Origin: Agarophyton chilense | Taxonomy: Eukaryota > Rhodophyta > Florideophyceae > Gracilariales > Gracilariaceae | Assembly (NCBI GenBank): GCA_030374765.1 | Contig: JARGXX010000068.1 | Span: forward strand, 2,604,001 to 2,668,000 | Length of the DNA: 64,000 bases | Reading direction: 5' to 3' | Part shown: one piece after another, positions 31,911-42,479 of the stretch | Layout: each line of letters starts with the position of its first letter | Position numbering within the stretch: position 1 is the first letter of the stretch | Position numbers and translations under genes: made by a program | Notes under the pieces: model-generated | Seen by the model: only the letters and a program-made list of their open reading frames with translations | What the model was told of the DNA's origin: nothing | Databases searched by the model: none

Positions 31911-32356
31911 TATAACGCAATGAATGCTGGGTCAGCGTACGGGTCTCGACCGGTGGTAGCGTGTTAGAGCGGTTCCTAAGGTTCGAATCCTTGACGACGG
32001 CACTCCCAGAGAACTTGGTGCAATAAGATGGCGTTTACTGCGTAGTCCGACAAGTTGGAGCTACGGAAACGATGGGTTAAAGATCAAAGGGTGGAATTAA
32101 TATACCAAAGGGGGTTATTAAGTATTCTAACGGTGCCTATCGTACTCTAAGGTACAAGCGTCACTTGAGCCAGGTAAATAGTACTGGCGAGGCGCTGAGA
32201 TCTCCCTGGTACTGTAGTGTTAATCTATTACAATACTTAAATTAAATTTATAATCTACATGAGTCCACCTGAGGTCGACCAGTCCACGTGGCATCTGCAA
32301 GATCCTTCAGGGCCCGGCGGCCTACAGTGCTCAACTGCTATCACCGCTCCTTCACA
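31911..32356 (-). repeat. 3' LTR of Gypsy-3
   Basis: 446 bp ending TTCACA on the plus strand. It contains a perfect Pol III B-box-like string GGTTCGAATCC at 31980-31990, also present in the other LTR and in the solo LTR at 50 kb. Confidence 0.94.
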
Positions 32357-32767
32357 TATCTCTCTCCTTAGGATTCGGCCGTCACGGCGAACTCCAGATG
32401 ACCTCATGATTGACCCAAGGGACGCGGGCACTTCGTTGCTCCTGGTACCATTGGGCGCGACGGGATGTCGTGTCCTCATTTCCTGCGGGGATGCGGGGAA
32501 GCGTGAGATGACCATTGGCGCCGAAGGGCAATTAATTTGCCAAAGGTCAGAAACTCCCACGCGCCGTGAGCGCTGGCCATAGGGACATCGCCGGCGTTTA
32601 CCTCGCGTCGCGTTGCCGAGACGGTCCATTCGCTTCGTCTTTCGTCTCGGTTCTTCCTTTGGCAACCCTCCGCGCTTCGTTCACCGTGGGTCACGCCTGT
32701 CAGTCCGTTCGGGTCGATTCCGTCACCTCGCCTTACCATCGTGGTACTTTTCCATTGGTCCCACGCG

Positions 32768-34833
32768 ATGCCGGCCCCGCCTTATAAGCCCGTCGGATAT
32801 GCCGTTCTCCATCCGGAATTTGTCGCTTCCGTCGGTGGTCCTATTCACTTCCCGGCGGGGCAGCCTGTGGGCAGCGGCACCATGGCTTCGGAGAACCAAG
32901 CGAGGAGCTCCTCCGGATACCAAGTGGCCTACGAACGTCCTAGGGACCGTTATGACCATACCATCGGACGAAACTCGCGGGCAGTGCGTCATGCCATTCT
33001 TCCGTCCTCTGTGGAAGAATACCAAAGGTTTTTCCATATGTGTCTTGACGCCCAAAGGTTTTTCAAGATACCCGATTTCCGGAGGGGCAGCAAGAACGCG
33101 CGCAGAGTCTCGTGGTATAACCGATGGTTGCATTGTCCTGTAGATCCGCGTTCGGCGAGGCGATATCGCACTCTCGTCCAAGCGGACATGCCATACATCC
33201 GCTGCGAGGAGGAAGCCGACTACCAGTTCAGGGTGAACTAACTCCTTTCGGACCCATACACGGACTTCATCTCGCCTCATGTGCGCTCTCTTCCGGCTGG
33301 TCACAACGTCTTGGCGCTTATATGCTTCTGGCCACCGTACGATCGCTTATTCCGGATGTCCAACCGGGTCTATTGGAACGAGATGCACGAGCCCGATGGT
33401 CGTCTGCGTCAATCTCTGGGGTTTTTCTTTTGTTGGCACCAAGTGGAGTTTCACGACATGAGCGCCGACAAACGCATTGCGTTGTACCTCTGGCTTCCCC
33501 ACGAGGATGAGAACCAATATGGCATGTATTGGCGTGTCTCGCCGCTTCTTCTGGTTCCCACGCCGTACGTGGTGGCGTATCACTCGTCCCAACTCATGGG
33601 AGCTGAAAATGACCGAAGATCGTGGCTGTCCTGGCAGGTACTCTTCGTTGAGTTCGGCGGGATGTCCCTTATGGCCTTTCTGGACACTGCGAAGTACATA
33701 ATCCGTTGTAATGTCCGTTCGGAGGATTGGAGGGTGTGGTACTATGAGAACATACCCAGTCCTCGAGGTCGCCTAATCCCGCTCCCGGACATCATGATCT
33801 GCTTCTTAAGAAACCTGGGAATCGAGAATATCGTCCGTGGGACTCAGCTCGACGTCGAGGAGACCAAGGCCCTTTTGGATCACGTCCTACAGGTGGAAGG
33901 GGGCAAGACTCCCGGGTTCCTTTGGTATGACTGGGATACCGACTCATTCACGCCGATTCCGCTCCATCCTCAGGGTCGGGACGACGCTCATGCCTATCCC
34001 GCCAAGCCTTTGAGGAATCAACCATCGGACATTCCGAGGCGTCATGTGCCCAACTATTATTCGAAGGCCATTGGTTTCGATACTCTGTGCTTTGAGCCTG
34101 ATTTGGAAGCCACGCCGTTGGTTTCTGCTGGTATGTCCGACGGAGAATCCTGGGGTGTCCTACCCGTGGAGGGCGTTCATCCTCCGGTCGAGTCCGCTGT
34201 GGTGTTGCCGACTGCTTCCCCTCTTCCAGCTCCTCCGGGCGCTGCTCCTCAGGATGACCTGTCGTATGAACCGCCAGTCGCCCAAGTGAATATTCCTCCT
34301 GTCGAGGTTACTGTCGAAACCGAAAGTCCTGTAAGCCAGGCACTTGCTCAAACGTCCACCGGAGGCGTCGACATCGCTCCGCCCTCTCCGATAGTACACT
34401 TTCCTGCTTCGGTCACGGCTGCAGCTGCGGATCTCCGTCATGTCTGCCGTACCGTTGGTATAACGGCCTCGATGGACATTGCGACAGTCCTGAGGGAAGC
34501 CTGCTTTGCGTCGCTCGGCTCATAACGCCGCGGTTGTCCAACAGGGTTAGGACCTGAAGACCGCCATGGTCAATATCCTCCAGCAGAATGCGCAGGCGAT
34601 TTACCAGAGGGTTACTGCCGACTTTAATGCCAGGTATGGTCTCAATTTTGACTGAACGGGAGGTTTCCCATGGTGAAAATAGTTCCTCAGGAGAATCTCC
34701 GCCGAAGAAGCGTGCTCGGCTCGTTAAGGCCGGTTCTGGTGGTCCAGTTGGCTCCTCGGGTGACCCTAGTCCCGGTTTCGCTCCTGCAGCTTCCAAAGAG
34801 GACGACGGAGTTACTCCTGCACCGCGTCAGTGA
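32768..34833 (+). pseudogene. coding-like region antisense to Gypsy-3, between pol and 3' LTR
   Basis: The plus strand encodes a protein-like sequence from ATG 32768 (MPAPPYKPVGYAV) to about 34525, with a weaker Ser/Pro-rich continuation to 34833. It has a globular-looking first part rich in Trp, Tyr, Arg and Pro (SWYNRWLHCPVDPRSARRY, LICFWPPYDRLFRMSNRVYW, GFFFCWHQVEFHDM, WQVLFVEFGGMSLMAFLD) and a Pro/Val/Ser-rich disordered tail. No known domain, signal peptide or membrane anchor is seen, and it is antisense to the element, so an envelope is not indicated. Antisense ORFs in this position are known from some plant Gypsy elements (Grande, RIRE2, Retand types). It has about one or two breaks. 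Confidence 0.6.
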
Positions 34834-35492
34834 GTCCTGTTGATGTTCCGAGCGCTCCCGCGAACCTTGAGGTCATGGTGAGGCCTGTTATACCTCTTCT
34901 AGATAGTCAAATAAATTTATGCTCGTGCTTTCTCAAGGTCTTTCTTGTATCTCAAATGTGCGTGCCCCGGGACGGCATCCAATCTTGAGAGCGTCTCTGG
35001 TCTTCCTCAGGTGTCTCCGAAGGACAGACCTTGTTTCATGATGCGGACGCTACGAAGAACCGTCGTGCTCCAGCGAACCTTCGTGCTCCGGCGATCCGTC
35101 GTGTCGGGAGGCGGTTTGGGAGGCGTTCTGTGATTATTCGGACCAATGCTTGCCCCCTTCTGAAGGCCGCGCTCCGAGTGGCTCATTCTGCGCCAATAGC
35201 GGGCGATAAAATTAGCCGGAATGGTTTGAGGCTCTTGCCAAGTATCTTCCTCAGGTGTTTAGCCGAACCAGCGAACGCGATAGCGCATAGTTCCATCTTC
35301 TCTCCGATCGGCGGAGATGATGCGCTCAATTACCTATTCCGGTTGATGTTCGTCCTCCGGAAGGAGAGTGTGGTCCACAGGAGCGCATCCATCGGAGTCC
35401 GTTGGGAGCGATGGGTCTTAGTAGTTGGCATTGACCATCGTGTCCGTGGCGCTAGTCGAGTCCTCGGGACCTGTCTTAGGGGGTGTGGAGAC
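34834..35492. other. Gypsy-3 region between antisense ORF and pol end
   Basis: Plus-strand frames here are short but keep the same codon flavour as the antisense ORF, so it may once have been longer. Nothing can be named. Confidence 0.35.
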
Positions 35493-38400
35493 TTAATATT
35501 CGACCTGAGGTCGTAAGGCTTCCGTTCGGCCAGGAGGCTGGGACGTTGGTGGTCCGGAGGAACTGAGAGCTTGCGTCACGCGGTCAATAGACACAGTGTC
35601 CTGTAGGCCGTCAATGAGAACCGTGATGGTGTGTTCATTGGCCTTCAGGACTTTGTATGGTCCTGTAGAGCGGGGTAAGAGCTTCCGCGTAGGGTCCTCG
35701 AGCTCCTCACTGTCCTTCGGTGGCCGGTCCAGGTAAACCAGGTCTCCTTTCCCAAAGCCCTCCAAACGGCTCTGTCGAAATTGATCTTGTAGCCCCATTT
35801 GGCTCTGGTTAGTACAGTTCTGGCCGATTGGAGATTGTCGTCAATGCGTCGGCGCGAGTAGAGCTTCGCCTGGGTAGGAGTCATCCCTTCGGTTATGTCC
35901 TGGGGTATGATAGACTCCTGAAGGCCAACAGCTATCGGCGGCGGCGCTCTCGTTAGAATTAAGTCGAAAGGCGTTGTCCCTGTGGAAGCGTGCACCGGTG
36001 TGTTGTAGGCATAAACCAGTGGCTCAACGTATTCGTCCCAGTCCAATTGGTGCTCCGAAACGTAGTGCGCCAATCGGTCCAGAAGGGTGCGGTCGAAGCG
36101 TTCGGCTTGGCCATTGGTTTGCGGGTGGTACGCCCTGGTGGTCACATGTTTGATACCTAAGGTATCACAGACATGCGAGAAGAATTTGGATACAAACTGG
36201 CTGCCGTTATCCGTAAGGAGGTCAAGTGGCATGCCATATGGATATAACTAGTGGGACAAGAAGGCCGTGGCGACATCCGTGGCCGTTCTCTTTCCTAGGG
36301 GTAGGGCCTGGGTAAGTTTGGTAAACCTATCGGTTATAACCAAAACTAACTGTTTCCCATGGGACGACTTAGACAAAGGCCCAAGTATATCCATTGCCAC
36401 AAATTTCATCGGACCTGCGGCGGGGAAGAGCTTCAACTTGGCCTGATGGTTGGTGCGAGACCCTTGGATCTGTGTGCACGATGCACAGTTCCGTACGGTT
36501 TGCCCTAGGTCCTGCGCCATTAGTGGCCAGTAGATGAACTTCCTTAGGGCCTGGTACATTCTTCGGCCTCCAGGGTGACCAGCCAAGCGGGGGAAATGGG
36601 CGAGGTATAGGAATCGCGCCCTTAGCGAGGTTGGTATTACCCGTTGGAGTGCGCCATCGAGAGGTGAGTGGCGACATAGTAGTCCAAATTGGCCATATTT
36701 AAATAGGCATGCTGCGGTTCCTACCAATTTGGCTGTTTCCTTGCAGATTCGTCTTCAACCTGCGCCGGTAGGAGTTTCTCAATAGTTATAGGGAGGAGCT
36801 CTTTTTCCTCTGGGGTTATCGCGTTAACCTGAGGTGGTGCCGCATTGGGCCGTACAGTTTCCCAATCCAATAGGTATACTTCGTTCTTCATTACCTCAGG
36901 GTCCTCAGATGGCACCTTAACCATAAGGTCATCTGTTTCCGTATAGTCCTGAGGTCCATCTTCTGTAAAGGGGTGGGAATTAGGTCGTCCAATGGGGTAT
37001 CATCAGTTGCGTCGGTAATGATTCGCGAGAGGGCATCTGCTGCCTGGTACTTGATGCCTGGCCTATGGGATATCTCGAAGTCATATTCTGAAAGCCTGAG
37101 GCGCCACCCAGCGAGGCGACTCGATGCATCGGTCATATTGAGTAACCAGCGGAGTGAGTCATGGTCTGTTCTAATGGTAAACCTGGTTCTCTTGAGGTAC
37201 AGACGGAGTTTCAATACGGACCATACGATGGCTAAACATTTCTTTTCGGTCGTACTGTAGTTTCGCTGCGCGCTGGTGAGCGTTCTGCTCCAGTAGCCAA
37301 TAGGTAGATAGTCCTTCGGTGAGTCCTGTTCCTGTGGCAGTTCACAGCCCACTTGGACATCAGAGGCTTCTGTGTCCAGGATGAAAGGCCTATTGGGCTT
37401 TGGTATGGCCAATATGGGTGGGTTCAACAATTTGTACTTTAGGGTCTGAAGTGCCTCGTACTGGTCGTCCGTAAGGCCTTCGAACTCCGAAGGTGTTCCC
37501 TTCTTCAGAATCGCGTTGAGAGGGGCCGAGATCTTGGAAAACCCTTGGACGAACCGTCGGTAAACGTTGCACAATCCCACGAAGGATCTTAGTTCCGTGT
37601 GGGTCCTAGGAGGCTTAGCCTGGCGAATCACATTCTTTGTCCGTGTGGCCACCTTTAGCTTTCCTGGGAGGACGACTTGTCCGAGATAGTCCACTGAGGC
37701 CTGGAAGAAAGTGCATTTGCGGGGTTTCAGTGTTACTCCCGCGTCCTGTAGAAGTGTTAGCACCGTCTTCACGTAGCGAAGGTGTTACTTTACGGTCCGT
37801 GAGAAGAATATAACGTAATCGAAATAGACTAGAGCGAACTTCCATTTGACTCTGGAAAGTATGATGTCCATTACCCGTTGGAAAGTTGCTGGTGCATTCT
37901 TCCAACCAAAGTGCATGGGAGTAAATCTGAACAGACCTTCATGGGTGGTAAAGGTTGTCAGCGCTCTCGCATCTTCGGCCAAAGTGATTTGCCAATATCC
38001 AGAGTTAGCGTCCAGTGTGGTAAATACGACAGATTCGCCTAAGGAATCCAGACAGTCGTCCATGCGGGGTATCGGGTATGAGTTCCTCTTGGTTACTGCG
38101 TTCAGCTTCCTGTAGTCGACACAGAACCTGACGGAGCCATCTTTCTTCGCCACGAGGACAAGGGGACTTGCCCATTGGGATTGGTTTGGAGGCGCCGGCT
38201 CTATGACTTGAGCTTTGCGCATCTTGTTCATCTGGTCGGCGACAATTTCCCTACCTGTAAGGCCTGTACGGTATGGGTGCTGGGACTGTCGTCTAGCATC
38301 ATCCTGAAGGTCAATGCGGTGTGTAGTGGCTCTGATTGTGGCCAATCTACCTGACCACATGGCCTGGTATTCCCTGAGAATATCAAGTACCTGGGGCCTA

Positions 38401-39146
38401 TAGGATTCGAATTCTGTGCCTATAGCGACCGTCTCCTCCCAAGAGTTGACGTCCTCGTCAGGAGTTGGCGTCACAAGGTTATCCATTTGGGCCTCCATAA
38501 TGGCCACGGGCGCCGGTAGAGTGATACGAATCACTTTAACTTTAGGTAACCGCACGGGTTTATCTCGGAAGTTGCTGATTGTGACCAAGAAGGGCCTGTT
38601 GGGGTGGATGTCCATTACTCCATTAGTCATAAAGGCAAGGTGCTTCAGGACCGTTTTCGGATGGTTCTGAATCGTTACGTGACCTGAGGACTTGGAATGG
38701 ACCGATACAGCGATTTGGGTCATCGGCGGTATCGTTATGGCCTTTGACAGGCGAACCTTATTGGACTTCGTGTTTTCGGAGACAACCGCTTTTTTCCGGT
38801 TAGCTTCTGGCCCTGGGGCGGAACCAGTTATGGAGATGGAAGGTGCGCGGTAGAACCTGACTTTCCGAAGGCCTGCATAAATGACCTTGATGTATCAATC
38901 GATAAAGGAGGTCCGTAGGATTGCCTCAGCGCCCAAGTTAGGACATACAAGGAACCACGTGCGGTCTTTGAATCGTCCTACCTGGAGGTAAAGTGGTAGT
39001 ATGCCTTTAATGTTCATTGTTCTACGTGATGCATCGGTAGTCCTTGGGGTCTTCCTTCCCTGAACGAAATCTTGCCACCCCAGTGGGAGCAGCTTAGGAT
39101 GGACCAAGTTGGGACCAGCGCCTGTGTCCAATATAGCTGTGGTCAC
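35493..39146 (-). pseudogene. Gypsy-3 pol region, broken
   Basis: In order on the minus strand: aspartic protease with AILDTGAGPNLVHP (39146-38895). Reverse transcriptase follows (about 38460-37790; RFCVDYRKLNAVTKRNSYPI, TTLDANSGYWQI, ALVYFDYVIFF). RNase H lies at about 37400-36970 (IGYWSRTLTSAQRNYSTTEK, IRTDHDSLRWLLNMTDASS). Integrase (about 36730-35650) has the CASCTQIQG finger, the TDNGSQFVSKFF and HPQTNGQAERF core motifs and a C-terminal GDLVYLDRP domain. No chromodomain is visible. The order identifies Ty3/Gypsy. The region has several breaks. Confidence 0.85.
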
Positions 39147-39364
39147 TCGAGAGTTGTTGGAACGAAGTCCTATGGTTACTCGAACTTTATAGTTCTCTTT
39201 CCTGAGGATATAGACGGGGTCGTTACTGTGTTCTAATCGTGGTTAATCTTGAGTGGTCCATTGTGGGTGGTTCGTATTGAGAGGTGAGGAGCTCTTTGGC
39301 TCATGACCGTCCAATTGGTTGCGGCAGGGGCTTAAAGAGGGAGCATTTGCCTCGAGTCGTCCCT

Positions 39365-41242
39365 CTAGGGGTTTTCCGATGGGGATTCCGTTACCTCCTG
39401 AGGATAGGATTCTTCCACGAGGTCGTCCGTAGGGTCTATAATGGCGTGGACCTGTGGGGTTTCGATCGGAGTGTCCGGAGACGTGGCATAGCGTGAGCTT
39501 CCAGGAGTCCCTGTGGTTCGCTGCTGTGCCCTGTTATACATTTCTTCGGATCTCCGCACCCGGTAATTCTCTTGCCTTAGAGCTAGGAGGTTTTTACGTG
39601 CGTCCTCAGGCTGATACCTCGTACAGTCACAAGTTTGGGTCACTGACAAGCAGAGGAAGCAGGCCTTTGGGGAGCGAACAAAAACGTCCTTGCGGGGCGG
39701 AAAGGGAGAATGCTTGGGCGCGGGTGGTCCAGTTGTCGCTCTAGTTCCCTGGGAGTTGTATGATGGGGGCCCGGACGGAGGGGCACTGAAATTGACCGCG
39801 AGGACATCTCTCGAATCGGTGTGAATGAGTGAAGCATCCATGTCCGACTCCGTGGAGCTAACCAAATGGGCTTGGTTGGGTTTACGCAATGGAATTGCGT
39901 GTCCTCTGGTTGTATCAGCGTTGTGCCTAGAGGTCCTGTAGGTTTTGCCATAACCCTCGGCGTAGGTAACGAGCCTTCGGAAGGAGTATTGTGGGTTTTC
40001 TGTGTCGTAATTGCGCACTTGTGTCCGAATGGCAGGGATCAGTCCCGTGATGAAGTGGCGTTTCAGCCGTCTTTCGGAGAACACGTTTCAACATCGGTAA
40101 GCCTTCTTCCATAGTTTGTCTGCGAAAGCCGATTCAGTCATTTTGCAGCTCTTCCTAAAGAAGCTCACTTCCTGGTGGGCATCTATTACAACTTCATCCG
40201 TGGCGTAACTTTGAAAGAGGTTATGAACAACCTGAGGGTTTGACCTGAGGAGCTCACTGTCTTGAGCATCCACGACGTTAGTTGTGCCAGATATCTTCGA
40301 AACCACTCGATCACTCGCCTGTCTTGTAAGAAAGAATTGGAAAAGGTCCAGAGCGGCGCCCTCGTGGACACCGTCCTGATCGCAGGCCGTACGGAACAAA
40401 CTGAGAAACCTAAGGACAGCAATGGGATCGGTACCCGATAACTTGTCCGTAATGGTTCGTTGCATTTGTTTGGCCCATTTGGCGCCTCTGCGAGCCACCG
40501 AACCAGAATATTTCGCGACCCTGTCGGCCAGCCTGTAATTCCGATAGTCTAGAACCTTAAGGAAAAGTTCGTTTGTGGTTGTAAGTGGTCTGAGGCCTCG
40601 AACGGTAGCCTCATCCGCTTCCGTGTCGGTCGTTTCGGTCGAGGCCGATTCGGTCGAGGCCGATTCGGAATCACTCGTGTCCGAATGGTCTCTTCGCTTG
40701 CTCCTTCTGTGCTTCTTTCTCCTGCGGTTACTTTTTTTCTTTCCAGTGGAGTAGGGACCTAAAGGATGGATCTCTCTATCCGATTCGATTGAGCCCTGAG
40801 GTCGCTGTACCTCATGTGAGCCGTCGGGTGGGGCAAGCGGTTTTTCGTCTAGACGTGAAGCTTCTCTTCAGCTCCTCGCTTCTCCCTCCCCTGGATTCTC
40901 CTGATTGGCAACCTGTCTGTCATGTAGACGCGGAGCTTCTATTCTGCTCCTAGATTGTCCCACCATGGGGGTTTCCTCATGGTATTTCCGGCGAGGGGCG
41001 GATAATGCCGCCGCCCGTGGCGGTTCTGTAGGGGGTTGCCATATGGAAGCCGGATGGTTGACTTGTGGAGTGGTTCCAGGGACCGTGTTGCCTGACTGGC
41101 TGGTGACTGCTCCTTGAACGGCCTGAATGAGGGAGTCTAAGAATAGCTGAGTCTTCATGACCTTGGGGACGATTCGCGTAACGAGGTAATCCGTATGGTC
41201 AGCGATCGCCGTGGCGAGTTGCATGTCCACAATGGAATCCAC
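39365..41242 (-). pseudogene. Gypsy-3 gag region, broken
   Basis: The capsid-like block at about 40500-40090 (DPIAVLRFLSLFRTACDQDG, GAALDLFQFFLTRQ, YATDEVVIDAHQEV) matches the gag block at 63.2-64.0 kb nearly motif for motif. It is followed by a Lys/Arg-rich stretch and a cysteine-containing segment (ACFLCLSVTQTCDC, about 39640) that may be a zinc-binding motif. An N-terminal part with DHTDYLVTRIVPKVMKTQ lies at 41242-40868. It has a few breaks. Confidence 0.8.
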
Positions 41243-41694
41243 ATGGGCTGAGCAGAGCTCACGAAGACAGGGCCAGAAAAGGTCGGCAAGCCCTGCGGGA
41301 ATATTCTCTGTAATTCCTTCGGTCTCACAGGTTTCCTCTTGTGGTTATCCTGGCCTAGAGGTGGCCCTGGTGAGGCATTCTCGTAAACGCCGTGCCACCG
41401 TGGGTTCTGGGCGAATCCTTTCAGGGTCTTCCATGGGAGTCAGTACTCCTTGCGGCTGGCTTCTCTTGCTCCTGCGGTCGCTAGGATTATCCAGCTGAGG
41501 TTCAGGCGACATCTTCGGCGTTGCAGTGGCAGCTGTTCCTGCCGTGGGAGTCCTATAGTTGGGTCAGTTGGGTGTGTTTCCTGCATCCAGTATGGCGGTT
41601 GCTTCTGTACTTCTGGTCCGTTGGGAAACTAAACCAAAGGTTAGAATCCTGGTAGTTCTTCGTCCTGGTGGTCTGTTTAATTATTCCAAAGGTT

Positions 41695-41712
41695 TCTAAG
41701 TCGGGAGACCAA
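41695..41712 (-). promoter_or_regulatory. putative primer binding site of Gypsy-3
   Basis: On the minus strand TGGTCTCCCGACTTAGA follows the 5' LTR within a few bases. It is one base shorter than, and otherwise nearly identical to, the stretch at 29592-29609 in Gypsy-2. Confidence 0.55.
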
Positions 41713-41714
41713 AA

Positions 41715-42159
41715 TGTAACGCAATGACTGCTGGGTCAGCGTACGGGTCTCGACCGGTGGTAACGTGGTAGAGCGGGTCCTAAGGTTCGAATCCTTGACG
41801 ACGGAACTCCCAGAGTACTTGGTGCAATGGGCTGGCGTTTACTGCGTAGCCCTACAGGTTGGAGCTACGGAAACGATGGCTTGAAGTCCAACGGGTGGAA
41901 CTTATATACCAAAGGCGGTTATTTAGTATCCTAACGGTGCCTATCGTACTGTAAGGGAGAAGCGTCACTCGAGCGAAGTAAATAGTACTGGCGAGGCGCT
42001 GACATCTCCCTGGCACTGTAGTGCGAATATATTACACTAATTAAATAAATTATTAATCTACATGACTCTACCTGAGGTGGACGCGTCCACTTGTCATCTG
42101 CAAGCTCCTTCAGGGCTCCGCGGCTTACAGGGCTTAACCGCTATCACCGCTCCTTCACA
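41715..42159 (-). repeat. 5' LTR of Gypsy-3
   Basis: 445 bp, reads TGTAACGCAA to TTCACA on the plus strand. It carries an A-box-like TGGTAGAGCGG at 41766-41776 and a B-box-like GGTTCGAATCC at 41784-41794. Confidence 0.94.
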
Positions 42160-42479
42160 CACCACAGGCTAAACCGCAAGTTGGAAGCAACGCCCCAAGG
42201 GCGAACGACCCGCCTCAGTCGGGAAACTAAGTGAGGGAGCCCCTAGGGGGTGGGCCCTATTCCATCGCGTAGAGCCGACCAGAGAGTACTCACCTCCTTG
42301 TTCCCGCTCTTGGAGACCCACTGTCCTGATGAGGACTCATCATATTCCGTCGAGCGGATTGAATCCGTCCCTTGCAAAGCGAGTACAGTTTCACTGTGAA
42401 CTTAAACGTCCTTGGAGACGTTATACATGTCCGTCGAAACGGGAAAACTTTATGATGGAAATGCAGAAGAGGAACTATA

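Larger units (their letters stand above)
31911..42159 (-). mobile_element. Gypsy-3, Ty3/Gypsy element nested in Gypsy-2, with antisense coding region
   Basis: LTRs at 31911-32356 (446 bp) and 41715-42159 (445 bp), differing at about 54 positions by eye (roughly 12%), with a perfect CACCA duplication at 31906-31910 and 42160-42164. The element reads on the minus strand: a primer-site-like stretch lies inside the right LTR, and a purine tract (complement of 32357-32371) abuts the left LTR, which is therefore the 3' one. Gag and pol run from 41.2 to 35.5 kb. The remaining 3.1 kb before the 3' LTR carries coding-like sequence on the opposite strand. Total 10.2 kb. It is broken, with several (around five to eight) interruptions. 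Confidence 0.93.

Noticed and set aside
31980-31990. GGTTCGAATCC taken as part of a tRNA gene
   Set aside because: No acceptor or anticodon stems pair around it and the distance to the A-box-like motif is too short. It recurs inside LTRs, so it is reported as an LTR feature.
32768-34525. Envelope-like gene of an LTR element
   Set aside because: It is antisense to gag-pol and shows no signal peptide, furin-like site or C-terminal membrane anchor.
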